The notes: a model not told the origin generated them from the sequence alone. A DNA stretch of 64,000 bases from Legionella nautarum (GCF_001467895.1 NZ_LNYO01000013.1:981769-1045768); one strand, 5' to 3'; positions 46,553 to 56,223 are shown, counted from the stretch's first letter. Numbers and translations: made by a program.

Positions 46553-46912
46553 TTATACTTTTAATTCTATACCATAAAAAATAATGTTTTACTGAGGGTG
46601 ACAAGGCCCGTTCTGTATCAGGTTAAGGTCAGTTATGGGTCAGAAAGATAAGTAAACTAGTTTTTATCTTAATCCGTTTGTTCTGAATAGCCTAAAAGCG
46701 GCGTCTCAAAGGGTCCTTCGAGACGGGCTAAAGCCCTCCTCAGGACGAGCGGATTTTGTGAACTTGTGCAACTCTTACCCATATATGACGGAAGTTAATA
46801 ATCTACTCAAAAAAGTTGCCAATATAAAAATAATAATGCTATATTCTTGCTCATTTTTTCAATTTCAGCCGCAAGTTATTTTTAGGTTGAGAAAACGAGT
46901 ACCCTTCTAATA
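46553..46912. other. 360-bp gap between divergent genes
   Basis: Holds the short repeat at 46703 and AT-rich promoter-like sequence on both sides (TATAGAAT toward the PhaC-like gene). No ORF is supported. Confidence 0.6.
46703..46752 (+). repeat. Mosaic intergenic repeat, family Q, short copy 3
   Basis: About 50 bp: GTCCTTCGAGACGGGCTAAAGCCCTCCTCAGGACGAGCGG, related to the CCTTCGAGA...CTCAGG module of the longer copies. It could form a stem-loop (GGGCTAAAGCCC). Confidence 0.65.
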
Positions 46913-48217
46913 ATGACTGCCTTTGCAATTGAGTTACCAAGACGTAGCTACCTGTCACTTACTGTGAGTATGATGACCTGTCTTATCTTGTTAATTAATG
47001 TTTCATTCAAGATTATTGAATTGCAAGGAATTATTTTCACAGCAAGCAGCGTCCTCTGCCCTCTGGTGGCTCTAATCTATTTAATGGTTTTAAAAGAGTG
47101 CAATATTGTGCAGCAGCGGCACATTCTTAACCAATGTTTGCTGGCTTTATATTTATTTTCTGTAGGCATTTATCTTCTGGTGAATTTACCAGCAGCCGAT
47201 TATATGCATGATAATCCTGCCTACCAGATTGTTTTTGAAGATATTCCTAAGAAATTTTTTGCTTCTACGCTTGCCTTTGCAGTGAGTTTTTATTTACCCC
47301 ATTTATTTTGTTGTATACGAAAAACTGAGATGCTGACTTCACCGAAGCGTCGCCTCCTACTGGCTTTAGCAGGGGGGTATAGTTTTTTTAGTCTCAATTT
47401 TTTATTGCTATTTTCCCATCCTCTTATTCAAAGTTTTCAGCGAATTTATATCGATTCTTTAATGGTAAGCGGCGGAATTTTATTATTGGTGGGCGTTATT
47501 CATTTAGCTAGTTTTGTACTATTAAAACCGGTCAAAATAGCGCTGGATAAAACCCATTTACCGGCTTATTTATCGTTGCCTTTATATCACTACCTCGTTA
47601 GTTTTTCAGTGACAATTTTGTTGATTTGTTTAGCTTGTGAATATCGGTTAGTTGCTTTACCCGATGGACTGGTTTTGGGGGCGAGTGGTCTTTTATCGCC
47701 TTTAACCATCATCGCCAGTAATCTAATCGGCGAATTATTTGGTTATAAAGCAAACTTGCGTATGGCCATCGTTTTAATTTTAACTGAGTTAGCTTTTGAT
47801 TTGCTGTTAATGGGTGCGGTAGCGCTTCCTGCTCCCGAGTTTTTTAATTTAAACCCATTTTATTGCTATATAATGCCCCGCCGAATTCCTGCAGGGACTT
47901 TAGCCTTGTTTGTTACCTTTGTCGGTAATGCCATGCTGCTTGAAAATCTAAAATATACTGGCCTTGGCCTTAACCGTTGTTCACGAATTTTAATTGCTAA
48001 TATTTTTGCTGCTTCTTTACTTTGCCTAGTGAACTACAGTCTTCTCTATGGTGGGGTTTATTCTTATGATCAAATTTTTAGCCTTGCGATGAATTCTTGG
48101 GCCTATAAGATTATTGTGACGTTGATTAGCTTACCAATCGTAGTATGGCTTTGTAATCGTTATCCTCCGCATAAAAACGCCTCCTCCCCCGTGAGTCATC
48201 CGTCACCCCAGGCATAG
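46913..48217 (+). CDS. Membrane protein resembling a duplicated YhhQ/VUT transporter
   Basis: 434 residues, about twelve membrane segments. The first half has ASSVLCPLVALIYLMVLKEC and later VFEDIPKKFFASTLAFAVSF; the second half has GLLSPLTIIASNLIGELFGYKANLRMA. These resemble the PLTFxLTDxxxExYG and VFxxxPRxxxASxxAF motifs of the DUF165/VUT queuosine-precursor transporters, so each half may be a diverged copy. Substrate unknown. A typical VUT protein has only about 220 residues. The ATG lacks a clear Shine-Dalgarno site. Confidence 0.65.
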   Translation: MTAFAIELPRRSYLSLTVSMMTCLILLINVSFKIIELQGIIFTASSVLCPLVALIYLMVLKECNIVQQRHILNQCLLALYLFSVGIYLLVNLPAADYMHDNPAYQIVFEDIPKKFFASTLAFAVSFYLPHLFCCIRKTEMLTSPKRRLLLALAGGYSFFSLNFLLLFSHPLIQSFQRIYIDSLMVSGGILLLVGVIHLASFVLLKPVKIALDKTHLPAYLSLPLYHYLVSFSVTILLICLACEYRLVALPDGLVLGASGLLSPLTIIASNLIGELFGYKANLRMAIVLILTELAFDLLLMGAVALPAPEFFNLNPFYCYIMPRRIPAGTLALFVTFVGNAMLLENLKYTGLGLNRCSRILIANIFAASLLCLVNYSLLYGGVYSYDQIFSLAMNSWAYKIIVTLISLPIVVWLCNRYPPHKNASSPVSHPSPQA

Positions 48218-48237
48218 CCCGAACCAGTCGGGCTATG
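48213..48237. terminator. Hairpin terminator between convergent 46913 gene and glmU
   Basis: Perfect 10-bp stem CATAGCCCGA/TCGGGCTATG with a 5-nt loop (ACCAG). It overlaps the stop codon of the upstream gene and lies 6 bp from the glmU stop, so it can serve both directions, although the T-run is imperfect. Confidence 0.7.
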
Positions 48238-48243
48238 ACAAGC

Positions 48244-49626
48244 TTAGTTTTCCTTTTTAACGGGCCTTTTCCAGCCAAAAACCGTTTTCTGTTTGCTCAT
48301 GGTTAAAGTCAGCTCCTCTGCGGGGACATCTTTACGAATCGTACTGCCTGCACCAATCGTTGCCCGAGCACCGATGGTGACTGGGGCAACCAGTTGTGTA
48401 TCTGAGCCTACAAACACACCATCCTCAATAATGGTTTGGTGTTTATTGGCGCCATCATAGTTACAAGTGATAGTGCCAGCGCCAATATTGACGTCTTTAC
48501 CTAGAGTTGCGTCTCCGAGATAACTTAAATGACTCGCTTTCGATCCTTTATCGAATACGGCATTTTTGGTTTCAACAAAATTACCAATTTTGCAATCGGC
48601 GGCTAGTTTAGTTCCGGGTCTTAAGCGAGCAAATGGACCGACATGGCAATTATCGCCAATGACACAACCCTCTAACACGGAGTTGGCTAAAATCTCACAA
48701 TTTTCCCCGAGAGTGACATTGGTTAATACGCAATTGGGGCCAATGCGACAACCTTTGCCGAGAGTGACTTTACCATTAAAAATACTATTGAGATCGATGA
48801 ATACATCTTTACCACAAACCAGTTCACCACGGACATCAAAACGGTTTGCATCAGCTAGCCTGACACCTGAAAGCATCAACTGCTCTGCAACTCGTTTTTG
48901 CCAAGCGCGTTCCAATTGTTGTAGCTGTAAGCAGTTATTCACCCCTTGAATTTCTATCGTATCACTGGCCTCTATCGATGCGATGGGTAAATCTTCTGCA
49001 ACAGCCATTTCAATAATGTCGGTTAGATAATATTCGTTTTGGGCATTATGAGTCGTCAAATTGGGCAACCAGCGTGCTAAATCACTTGCAGGTGCACAGC
49101 AAATTCCACTATAAATTTCCTTAATTTGCTTCTGTTCTGCACTAGCATCTTTTTCTTCAATAATGTCGCGAATTTTTCCTGTTGCATCACGCAAGATACG
49201 GCCAAGTCCAGTGGGATTGTCAACAGAGGCGACTAGCAAACTCAAGGTTGCTGATTCTCTTTTAGTTGATTGGCAGCTAGAAATCAGTGCTCGCAGGGTT
49301 TCAGCTTGAATTAAGGGTACATCCCCTGACAGGACTAAGAGCTGAGATTTATCAGGAATATGGCCCAGTGCTTGTTTAACCGCATGGCCGGTACCTAATT
49401 GTTCAGCCTGTAAAATCCAATTGACTGGTAATTTAGCCAGTGCCGCTTTTATTTCGTCTCCTCCATGCCCATAAATGACATGGATCGCATCTGGATTTAA
49501 TTGTTGCGCAGTTTCTATGACTCTCTGTAGCATTGGTTTCCCTGCCAAGGGGTGCAGTACTTTAGGCAGAGAGGAATACATTCGTTTGCCTTGTCCGGCT
49601 GCTAAAATGACGATTTGTAATGACAT
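48244..49626 (-). CDS. glmU: Bifunctional UDP-GlcNAc pyrophosphorylase/GlcN-1-P acetyltransferase GlmU
   Basis: 460 residues from ATG 49626 (MSLQIVILAAGQGKRM); the frame stays open to 49713 but this start matches the family. N-terminal nucleotidyltransferase with LAAGQGKRMYSSLPKVLH and GDVPLI; C-terminal left-handed beta-helix of hexapeptide repeats (from about 250) and the acetyltransferase motif NFVETKNA...LSYLGDA. Makes UDP-GlcNAc for peptidoglycan and LPS. Confidence 0.97.
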   Translation of the reverse strand: MSLQIVILAAGQGKRMYSSLPKVLHPLAGKPMLQRVIETAQQLNPDAIHVIYGHGGDEIKAALAKLPVNWILQAEQLGTGHAVKQALGHIPDKSQLLVLSGDVPLIQAETLRALISSCQSTKRESATLSLLVASVDNPTGLGRILRDATGKIRDIIEEKDASAEQKQIKEIYSGICCAPASDLARWLPNLTTHNAQNEYYLTDIIEMAVAEDLPIASIEASDTIEIQGVNNCLQLQQLERAWQKRVAEQLMLSGVRLADANRFDVRGELVCGKDVFIDLNSIFNGKVTLGKGCRIGPNCVLTNVTLGENCEILANSVLEGCVIGDNCHVGPFARLRPGTKLAADCKIGNFVETKNAVFDKGSKASHLSYLGDATLGKDVNIGAGTITCNYDGANKHQTIIEDGVFVGSDTQLVAPVTIGARATIGAGSTIRKDVPAEELTLTMSKQKTVFGWKRPVKKEN

Positions 49627-49698
49627 AACGGTTATCTTTCCTAAAGTTAGTGCATCTTTTTGGTTAAGAGATGCTGAATTAAACAAATTGTATTTATG

Positions 49699-49727
49699 TT
49701 GCGAATTATGCAATTAATAGATATGAT
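49699..49727 (+). promoter_or_regulatory. Sigma-70 promoter of the 49757 gene
   Basis: TTGCGA (49699-49704), 17-bp spacer, TATGAT (49722-49727). AAAGGAG follows as ribosome-binding site before the ATG at 49757. Confidence 0.6.
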
Positions 49728-49756
49728 AAAAAAATTGCAACAAAAGGAGTAGTGCA

Positions 49757-50902
49757 ATGAGTATTTTTTCTGATGTAACGAAATTTATGTTAATTAAGCA
49801 CATTAAAGGGGAGCTTAAACGTGCTGATAGCTGGAATGAGAGTTGGTTCTGGTCATCAGTATCAAGACGGGATGTAGAACATTCTAAAGCAAAGAATGAA
49901 CATGTTAAAACCTTATGTACGAAGATTATGGAGTTAGAAGATCAAAGGAACGATAGAGATACCTCAAATGAATTTCGTAACCAAATTAATAACTGTAAGG
50001 ATACGACGAAAGAATTATGTGTAGAAACTGGCCATAACGTAGGTCAACTTAATGGTGAATTAACGAATGCACTCTCATTGCTTGAAAGGATTCATCATGT
50101 CTTTGAGAAGAATGAGCATATTTATAATATTCAACCCGAACTTAATCCTGTAGCCCCCTCCACTTATGACATAGAACTAAAAAGTCCCAGTACAAGATAT
50201 AGCGATCCCCTTGATATCATTCTTTACTATACAGCTCTATATTATGTAAAAAAATATCAACAGCAGGAAGCGCAGGGTTGGTTCGCTGCTAAAGTTGAAA
50301 GCGTCTTGCCTGGAACTGTTAAAGTCCGAGAGGAAAAAAAAGATCTTTTGCATTCGACAATTGTTGCTCTAAAAAAGGCCTTAGAAAGCACAGACCACGA
50401 TAAAGCCCGCTACAGAGAAAATAGGAAAGAAATTGCAATAATGTGTTTATCATCGATATTAGGTGAAAATGCGCGAGTTTGTGAATCTAATACCCTTCAT
50501 TCAAATTTTTCTTTGCCAGGTATGGGATGGGCAGGGTGGTTTGGTAAATTCAGTTTACAGTGGAGTTGTGCTCCTGGGGAGCTTAAAGAAGCAATGCGCA
50601 GTGCTCTAAGAGAAATTACGGCTATGGAGATCCCAGCAGCGAAAGAAATTTTAGCCGCGCAAAAAGGCAAAGGACAAGTGCCGCCTCCTAAGGAAGAGGG
50701 AGAGAAAGAAAAGGAAGTAGAGGAAGAGGCTGCTAATGATGACAGTGATGAAGAGCTTGAAGATGATAAGCTTAGAAAACCGAAAGGTCATAAAAAAAGT
50801 TTTTCTCTTGGCGATGGTGACGCGATGTTCGCTAAATCAAAGCGAAAAGCGGAAGAAAAAGAGGGAAAAGAGAACACTTCCGGTTTCAATATTGTCACCT
50901 AA
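49757..50902 (+). CDS. Effector-like orphan with acidic/basic C-terminus
   Basis: 381 residues, soluble. The N-terminal part is helical with several Cys and Trp; a central YSDPLDIILYYTALYYVKKYQQQ helix; a Trp/Gly-rich stretch (GMGWAGWFGKF); then from about 305 a charged disordered tail with KEEGEKEKEVEEEAANDDSDEE and KRKAEEKEGKENTS before the end. Glu blocks close to the C-terminus are a known feature of Dot/Icm substrates (E-block). No domain is recognised. Confidence 0.75.
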   Translation: MSIFSDVTKFMLIKHIKGELKRADSWNESWFWSSVSRRDVEHSKAKNEHVKTLCTKIMELEDQRNDRDTSNEFRNQINNCKDTTKELCVETGHNVGQLNGELTNALSLLERIHHVFEKNEHIYNIQPELNPVAPSTYDIELKSPSTRYSDPLDIILYYTALYYVKKYQQQEAQGWFAAKVESVLPGTVKVREEKKDLLHSTIVALKKALESTDHDKARYRENRKEIAIMCLSSILGENARVCESNTLHSNFSLPGMGWAGWFGKFSLQWSCAPGELKEAMRSALREITAMEIPAAKEILAAQKGKGQVPPPKEEGEKEKEVEEEAANDDSDEELEDDKLRKPKGHKKSFSLGDGDAMFAKSKRKAEEKEGKENTSGFNIVT

Positions 50903-50969
50903 TTTGTTAATGATTTTGTTGGGCCAAGGCCCAATCCACGTTTGGCGAATCCTTATGGCTTAGATAGAC

Positions 50970-51081
50970 GTTGTTGCAGATTCTACTCTCGTGCTTACTT
51001 ACCGCGGCTTGTCCGCGGTATCCATATGATTTTATTTCATACTTAGATCCCCGGATCCCGTGAACAAGCCGCGGGAGGTAG
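50970..51081 (+). repeat. Palindromic intergenic repeat, family P, copy 4
   Basis: Core 50995-51081 (TACCGCGGCTTGTCCGCGG ... CAAGCCGCGGGAGGTAG) with the left extension GTTGTTGCAGATTCTACT shared with copy 2. It is followed by two degenerate GGATATAGTTAG segments to about 51135. Confidence 0.85.
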
Positions 51082-51161
51082 GGATATAGTTAGTCGTGGG
51101 ACGTAGAGCTATGTAGGGCATAAGGATATAGTTAGCTGCGAAGAGTCGCTTGCCGGAATAA

Positions 51162-52172
51162 TTAAGAGCCCAACTCGCCGCATAAATTCTTTTCCATGAG
51201 AACCTTTACCTGTTGATTGTCTAAATTTTTGCTGAAGAGATAGAGCAATTTGCAATGGGCCGCTTCAGGCGTCATGTCATGGCCGCTGATTAGTCCAGCT
51301 CGTTTTAGCGTGTAGCCCGTAGCGTATTGATTCATTTCTACATGCCCATGCCGGCATTGACTACAATTGACAATTACTACCCCGCGTTCGCAAGCGTCCT
51401 GCAAGGCTTTTAAAAAATGAGGATCATTGTTTTGTGCATTGCCGCTGCCGTAGGTTTCCAGTACTAAGCCTCGTAGTGGTTGTTGCAAAATATAATCTAA
51501 GACCTTCGTTGCAAAACCAGGAAAGAGACGAAAGTTTGCAATAAATTGCGGGCTGATGGTTTGTAAATGGAAGGCTTGCTTAGGCGGAGGAAGCAAGAGC
51601 TCTTTATGAAGTTCGATACTTATCCCAATTGATGCTAAATGAGGAAAATTAGGGGAGTCAAAGGCGTTAAAGCGTTGAGCACTAATTTTTTGAGTGCGAT
51701 TACCCCGCAGCAAGCGTTGGTTAAAATAAATGCATACCTCATTGATTGGTTGATGAGCACAAAGCCATAAAGAAGTAATGACATTATCAATGGCATCATT
51801 GCGCACTTCTGATAAGGGTATTTGCGAACCGGTGACAATAACCGGTTTAGATAGATTTTCCAGCATGAACGATAAGGCAGAGGCAGTGTAGGCCATCGTG
51901 TCGGTGCCATGAAAAATCACGAAACCATCAAAATGCGGATATTCCGTAGCAATATCCGTCGCAATGCGGTTCCAATCACTTACCGTCATGTTAGAAGAGT
52001 CGAGTAAGGGTTGATATTCTTTGATACTATAAGTGGGCATATCCGCATGACTTAGAGCGGGAATTTGTGCTAAAGCGGTTTGTACATAGCCCAAGGCGGG
52101 CTCATAGCCATGGTTGGCTTTAACGGAACTGATTGTTCCACCTGTATTGATAATTAGAATGTGTTTTTTCAT
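51162..52172 (-). CDS. ansA: Type I (cytoplasmic) L-asparaginase
   Basis: 336 residues from ATG 52172 (MKKHILIINTGGTISS), close to the 338 of E. coli AnsA. The nucleophile Thr lies in NTGGTIS, and the second active-site block is FHGTDTMAYTASALSFML. PVIVTGSQIPL is also typical. There is no signal peptide. The open frame runs on to 52367, but those 65 codons lie in mosaic repeat copy 4 and are not real coding. The ribosome-binding site is weak. Confidence 0.93.
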   Translation of the reverse strand: MKKHILIINTGGTISSVKANHGYEPALGYVQTALAQIPALSHADMPTYSIKEYQPLLDSSNMTVSDWNRIATDIATEYPHFDGFVIFHGTDTMAYTASALSFMLENLSKPVIVTGSQIPLSEVRNDAIDNVITSLWLCAHQPINEVCIYFNQRLLRGNRTQKISAQRFNAFDSPNFPHLASIGISIELHKELLLPPPKQAFHLQTISPQFIANFRLFPGFATKVLDYILQQPLRGLVLETYGSGNAQNNDPHFLKALQDACERGVVIVNCSQCRHGHVEMNQYATGYTLKRAGLISGHDMTPEAAHCKLLYLFSKNLDNQQVKVLMEKNLCGELGS

Positions 52173-52201
52173 AAAAATTATAAAACTCTGAGTGAAAGAA
52201 T

Positions 52202-52449
52202 AACCCGTTCGGGCTCTGAGGTATTGCACGAAATTAACTATACTGGTTAGTTCATTGATCGTTTTGTTTACCCGTTCACACTGAGGAAGCGCGCAGCGCT
52301 GTCTCGAAGTGTCGCAAAAAAACCCTCCCTTCGAGAGCCTCAGGACAGGCTTCGAAACGCACGCCATGCGTGCTCTTCAGGCTTGAACGGAATAATAATA
52401 CAAATTCCTTAGATCCTCATTTCGTGGGGACACCCCAGCCCGAACGGTT
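52202..52449 (+). repeat. Mosaic intergenic repeat, family Q, copy 4
   Basis: About 250 bp with CCGTTCGGGCTCTGAGGTAT, GGAAGCGCGCAGCGCTGTCT, CCTTCGAGAGCCTCAGGACA and CCTCATTTCGTGGGGA. It is the reverse layout of copies 2 and 5. It lies between the divergent genes ansA and rppH and creates the false N-terminal extension of ansA. Confidence 0.9.
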
Positions 52450-52573
52450 AGCAAGAGTACAAGATTATAGCAACTTCAAGATAAATTGTTAGGTAAACGC
52501 AGATTTATTTGCCAAGCTCTTGTACTTTGTGGAAAAATCGGAGTATTAACGGTTTAGTGTAAGCAGTGACAAC

Positions 52574-53098
52574 ATGGTTATTGATCGCGCCGGATACCGG
52601 TTGAACGTTGGTATAATTCTTACCAACTCATCCGGTCGTGTTTTTTGGGGAAGACGTAACGGTCATGATGCATGGCAATTCCCACAAGGTGGACTGGCTA
52701 CAGGTGAAACGGCACTGGAAGCTATGTTCCGCGAACTTCGTGAAGAAGTGGGTTTAGATAGAGAAGATGTAGAAGTCTTAGGTTCTACCAAACGATGGCT
52801 AAAATATCGCCTACCTAAACAATATCTTCGTCATGGAAGCGAACCTTTGGTGATTGGCCAAAAGCAAAAATGGTATTTACTAAAATTAACATCCAGCGAA
52901 CAAAAGGTACGTTTAGATTTAAGTGATTCGCCCGAGTTTGATAGTTGGCGTTGGATTGATTACCACGAGCCTCCAGAGCAAGTTATTTTTTTTAAACGAC
53001 AAGTTTATGCTCAGGCCATGAAAGAACTAGAATATCTGTTAAAGAAACGCCGAACTCCGTTCGGTGCGCGACGAAGGCGAGGTAATCAAAGTCGATAA
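52574..53098 (+). CDS. rppH: RNA pyrophosphohydrolase RppH
   Basis: 174 residues. Starts [16 protein letters not shown], with [16 protein letters not shown] and the NUDIX box [20 protein letters not shown]. Removes pyrophosphate from mRNA 5' ends to start decay. The basic C-terminus ([16 protein letters not shown]) is a little longer than usual. Its TAA stop is followed directly by the ptsP start; the pair rppH-ptsP is conserved in gammaproteobacteria. Confidence 0.95.
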   Translation: MVIDRAGYRLNVGIILTNSSGRVFWGRRNGHDAWQFPQGGLATGETALEAMFRELREEVGLDREDVEVLGSTKRWLKYRLPKQYLRHGSEPLVIGQKQKWYLLKLTSSEQKVRLDLSDSPEFDSWRWIDYHEPPEQVIFFKRQVYAQAMKELEYLLKKRRTPFGARRRRGNQSR

Positions 53099-55390
53099 AT
53101 GTTAAAAATATTAAAGCGAATTGTACAGGATGTAACCACAGCAAGCCATTTAACTGAAGCATTGACTATTTTGGTGCAGCGAGTGCGCAAAGCAGTTGGT
53201 GCTGAAGCTGTCTCTGTTTTCCTTATTGATAATAAGCACGCTGAATACGTTTTGATTGCTACCGATGGTTTAAACAAAATGGCTGAATCCAGGGTTCGTG
53301 TGGGTTTAGACAGTGGTTTGATCGGTCAAGTCGGTCGGCGCGAAGAGCCCATTAATATTGAGGATGCGCCTTCTCATCCAGATTTTCATCACAATTCCCT
53401 GCTCGAGGAAGAGCATTTACGCTCTTTCCTAGGAGTACCCATCATTCAGCACCGTAAACTTTACGGTGTTATGAGCGTGCAGCGTGCTGAAAAGCGTTGT
53501 TTTGATGATGCAGAAGAAGCGTTTCTCATCACTTTGGCGGCACAACTTGGTGGCGTTATTGCGCATGCCGAGGCCACCGGTGAACTATCGCAATTAACTC
53601 AACCCATACCCGCTGGCACCAACAAAACCGAAGCAGCACCGATGGCGCTCGGTGGCGTGGGATCGGTTCCGGGTATTGGAATTGGTACCGCTGTTGTGGT
53701 TTACCCTCAGGCTGATATTGATTCTGTGCCCCGCCATAGCATCGATGGCATTGAAGATGAAATTGAAATTTTTTACGAAGCTTTACAAGCGGCGCGCGAG
53801 GATATGCAGCGCTTAAGTAAACGAATGAAGTCTACCGTTGCCGAAGATGAGCACGCTTTATTTGATGTTTATCTGCGTATCCTCGATAGAGATAGTTTGG
53901 GTATAGAAGTTGAGAATGTCATTCGCGAAGAACAAATCTCTGCGCAAGCCGCTTTATCAACGGTCATTAAAAAACATGTTCAACAATTTGAAAGCATGGA
54001 AGATGATTATCTGCGCGAGCGTGCCAGTGATTTTCGTGATTTAGGCCGAAGAGTTCTTGCCGAATTACAGCGTTCCCAGCGCGAGGAAATTGCTTATCCA
54101 CGACGGACTGTATTAATTGGTGAAGAAATTACTGCTTCAGCTTTGGCAGAGGTGCCAGAAGGGCAATTGGTCGGTGTGGTCTCCGCAAAAGGAGCGAATA
54201 ACTCTCATGTGGCCATTTTGGCAAGAGCTTTAGGCGTGCCCACGGTCATGGGGGTGCGTGGTCTTAAAGTTGAGCATTTGTCGCGCAAAGCTATTGTCGT
54301 TGATGGTTATTTTGGCCATGTTTATGTGTCACCTTCCAGAGCTATCTTTTCTGAATTCAAAAAACTAGCGCGCGAAGAGCAAGAGCTGAATCAAAGTTTG
54401 GTCAGTTTGCGCGATAAGCCGGCTGAAACCCTCGATAACTATCGCGTCTCTTTGCAAGTCAACACCGGTCTTGCGATGGACGCTGGTTTATCAATGAGCG
54501 TCGGTGCAGAGGGGGTAGGCCTTTATCGCTCAGAAGTGCCTTTTATGAGTCGAGATAGGTTTCCTTCGGAAGACGAGCAATATATTATTTACCGCCAAAT
54601 TCTAAAAGCCTTTTCCCCGCGATTTGTCACCATGCGGACTTTGGATATCGGCGGCGATAAGATTCTCCCCTATTTTCCAGTAACCGAAGATAACCCTTAT
54701 CTTGGTTGGCGCGGCATTCGCGTGACGCTTGATCATCCCGATGTATTTCTCATGCAGGTGCGTGCCATGATGCGTGCCAGTGAAGAATTAAATAATTTAC
54801 GCATCATGCTGCCGATGGTCACGAATCTCAGCGAAGTGGAAGAAGCGATTTTTCTAGTTGAACAAGCATTTGAAGAATTATTGGAAGAAGGTTGCTTTAT
54901 TGAAAAACCAAAATTAGGCGTGATGGTTGAGGTTCCTGCTGCCGTTTATCTGGCGCGAGAATTGGCAAAACGAGTTGATTTTCTTTCGGTGGGCAGCAAC
55001 GACCTCACGCAATATTTGCTGGCTGTCGATCGCAATAATGCTCGCGTTGCGGGAATCTATGACTCCTTTCATCCAGCCATGTTACGCACTTTAATGAAAG
55101 TGGTGGAAGGTGGACATGCGGCTGGCGTTGAGGTCAGTATCTGCGGTGAAATGGCTTCTGATCCTTTGGCAGTCATCTTATTGCTGGCGATGGGTTTTGA
55201 CACTTTAAGTATGAACTCAACGAGTTTGCCGCGTATAAAATGGGTCATTCGTAATATCTCTTTAGCGAATGCCCGCAAGGTGCTAGCAGATGTCTTGGAG
55301 CTCGAGCATCCTGCCGAAATTCGCTTACATTTGCAAAGAGCTTTGGAAGAAGAGGGCTTAGGCGGCCTGATTCGGGCTGGCCGATCGTGA
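53099..55390 (+). CDS. ptsP: PTS-Ntr enzyme I (phosphoenolpyruvate-protein phosphotransferase)
   Basis: 763 residues. An N-terminal GAF domain (about 1-160) is followed by enzyme I: PEP-utilisers N-domain, the swivelling phosphohistidine domain with GANNSHVAILARALGVP, and the PEP-binding TIM barrel with GVGLYRSEVPFM, MRTLDIGGDK and VGSNDLTQYLLAVDR. Starts the nitrogen-type phosphotransferase relay. Ends overlapping the next gene (GTGA). Confidence 0.96.
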   Translation: MLKILKRIVQDVTTASHLTEALTILVQRVRKAVGAEAVSVFLIDNKHAEYVLIATDGLNKMAESRVRVGLDSGLIGQVGRREEPINIEDAPSHPDFHHNSLLEEEHLRSFLGVPIIQHRKLYGVMSVQRAEKRCFDDAEEAFLITLAAQLGGVIAHAEATGELSQLTQPIPAGTNKTEAAPMALGGVGSVPGIGIGTAVVVYPQADIDSVPRHSIDGIEDEIEIFYEALQAAREDMQRLSKRMKSTVAEDEHALFDVYLRILDRDSLGIEVENVIREEQISAQAALSTVIKKHVQQFESMEDDYLRERASDFRDLGRRVLAELQRSQREEIAYPRRTVLIGEEITASALAEVPEGQLVGVVSAKGANNSHVAILARALGVPTVMGVRGLKVEHLSRKAIVVDGYFGHVYVSPSRAIFSEFKKLAREEQELNQSLVSLRDKPAETLDNYRVSLQVNTGLAMDAGLSMSVGAEGVGLYRSEVPFMSRDRFPSEDEQYIIYRQILKAFSPRFVTMRTLDIGGDKILPYFPVTEDNPYLGWRGIRVTLDHPDVFLMQVRAMMRASEELNNLRIMLPMVTNLSEVEEAIFLVEQAFEELLEEGCFIEKPKLGVMVEVPAAVYLARELAKRVDFLSVGSNDLTQYLLAVDRNNARVAGIYDSFHPAMLRTLMKVVEGGHAAGVEVSICGEMASDPLAVILLLAMGFDTLSMNSTSLPRIKWVIRNISLANARKVLADVLELEHPAEIRLHLQRALEEEGLGGLIRAGRS

Positions 55391-56214
55391 GTGGAATAAG
55401 TCTCCTCTCGCATGTCGGCGTTTATCTGTTAGCCGGTATTTTTGCTGGATTAGTATCGGGTATCATGGGGGTTGGTGGCGGTATTGTTGTAGTCCCTGCT
55501 TTGGTCTTTATTTTCAATCATAAAGCGAATTTTCCCCAAGAGTTAGTCATGCAGATGGCTGCTGGAACTTCCTTAGCGACCATGCTTTTTACTTCTCCAG
55601 CTTCAATACGTGAACACTATAAGCAAGACATTATTCTTTGGGGTGTTTATAAACGTTTGTGGCCGGGTCTTGTCTTAGGTTCCATTAGTGGCGGTTTGCT
55701 TTCTGGGCAATTATCCTCTTTTTGGCTGCGTATGATTTTTGGTTGTTTTTTGCTATTTGTTGCCTTTAAGATGCTCTTTGACATGAAAAAAAAACAGCAT
55801 GGCCACCACCGTTTCGCGCCTGCTTGGATTAACGGACTGATTAATTTTATAATTGGTGCGATTTCCGGTTTATTGGGCGTGGGTGGGGGGGCTTTAACGG
55901 TTCCTTATCTGAGCTATTGTAATTTGGAGATAAAACAAATCGCACCGATTTCTGCGCTGGCGACGCTCACAGTGGCTATTGTAGGAACAATAATTTTTAT
56001 CATTACAGGTACAAAAGCCTCTAATTTGCCTGCTTACAGCAGTGGTTTTGTTTATTGGCCGGCTGTCTTAGGTATCGCCATTACTAGTACTTTTTTTGCG
56101 CCACTCGGTGCAAAATTAACTTATATTGTGCCTGTGAAGCAATTGAGATATGGTTTTATTATTTTGCTGCTAATAACCGCTGTTGATCTCCTTGTTCTAA
56201 GAGGACTTTTTTGA
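55387..56214 (+). CDS. TauE/SafE (TSUP) family membrane transporter
   Basis: 275 residues, about eight membrane segments. The two repeated halves each carry a Gly-rich signature: GLVSGIMGVGGGIVVVPAL near 20-40 and GAISGLLGVGGGALTVPYL near 155-175. The family exports sulfite or organosulfur anions; substrate unknown here. The GTG start overlaps the ptsP stop by 4 bp, so it belongs to the rppH-ptsP operon. Confidence 0.9.
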   Translation: MSGISLLSHVGVYLLAGIFAGLVSGIMGVGGGIVVVPALVFIFNHKANFPQELVMQMAAGTSLATMLFTSPASIREHYKQDIILWGVYKRLWPGLVLGSISGGLLSGQLSSFWLRMIFGCFLLFVAFKMLFDMKKKQHGHHRFAPAWINGLINFIIGAISGLLGVGGGALTVPYLSYCNLEIKQIAPISALATLTVAIVGTIIFIITGTKASNLPAYSSGFVYWPAVLGIAITSTFFAPLGAKLTYIVPVKQLRYGFIILLLITAVDLLVLRGLF

Positions 56215-56223
56215 GGTATAGCT

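Noticed and set aside
52173..52367. 65-codon N-terminal extension of asparaginase
   Set aside because: Falls in mosaic repeat copy 4; the family start MKKHILIINTGGT is at 52172.
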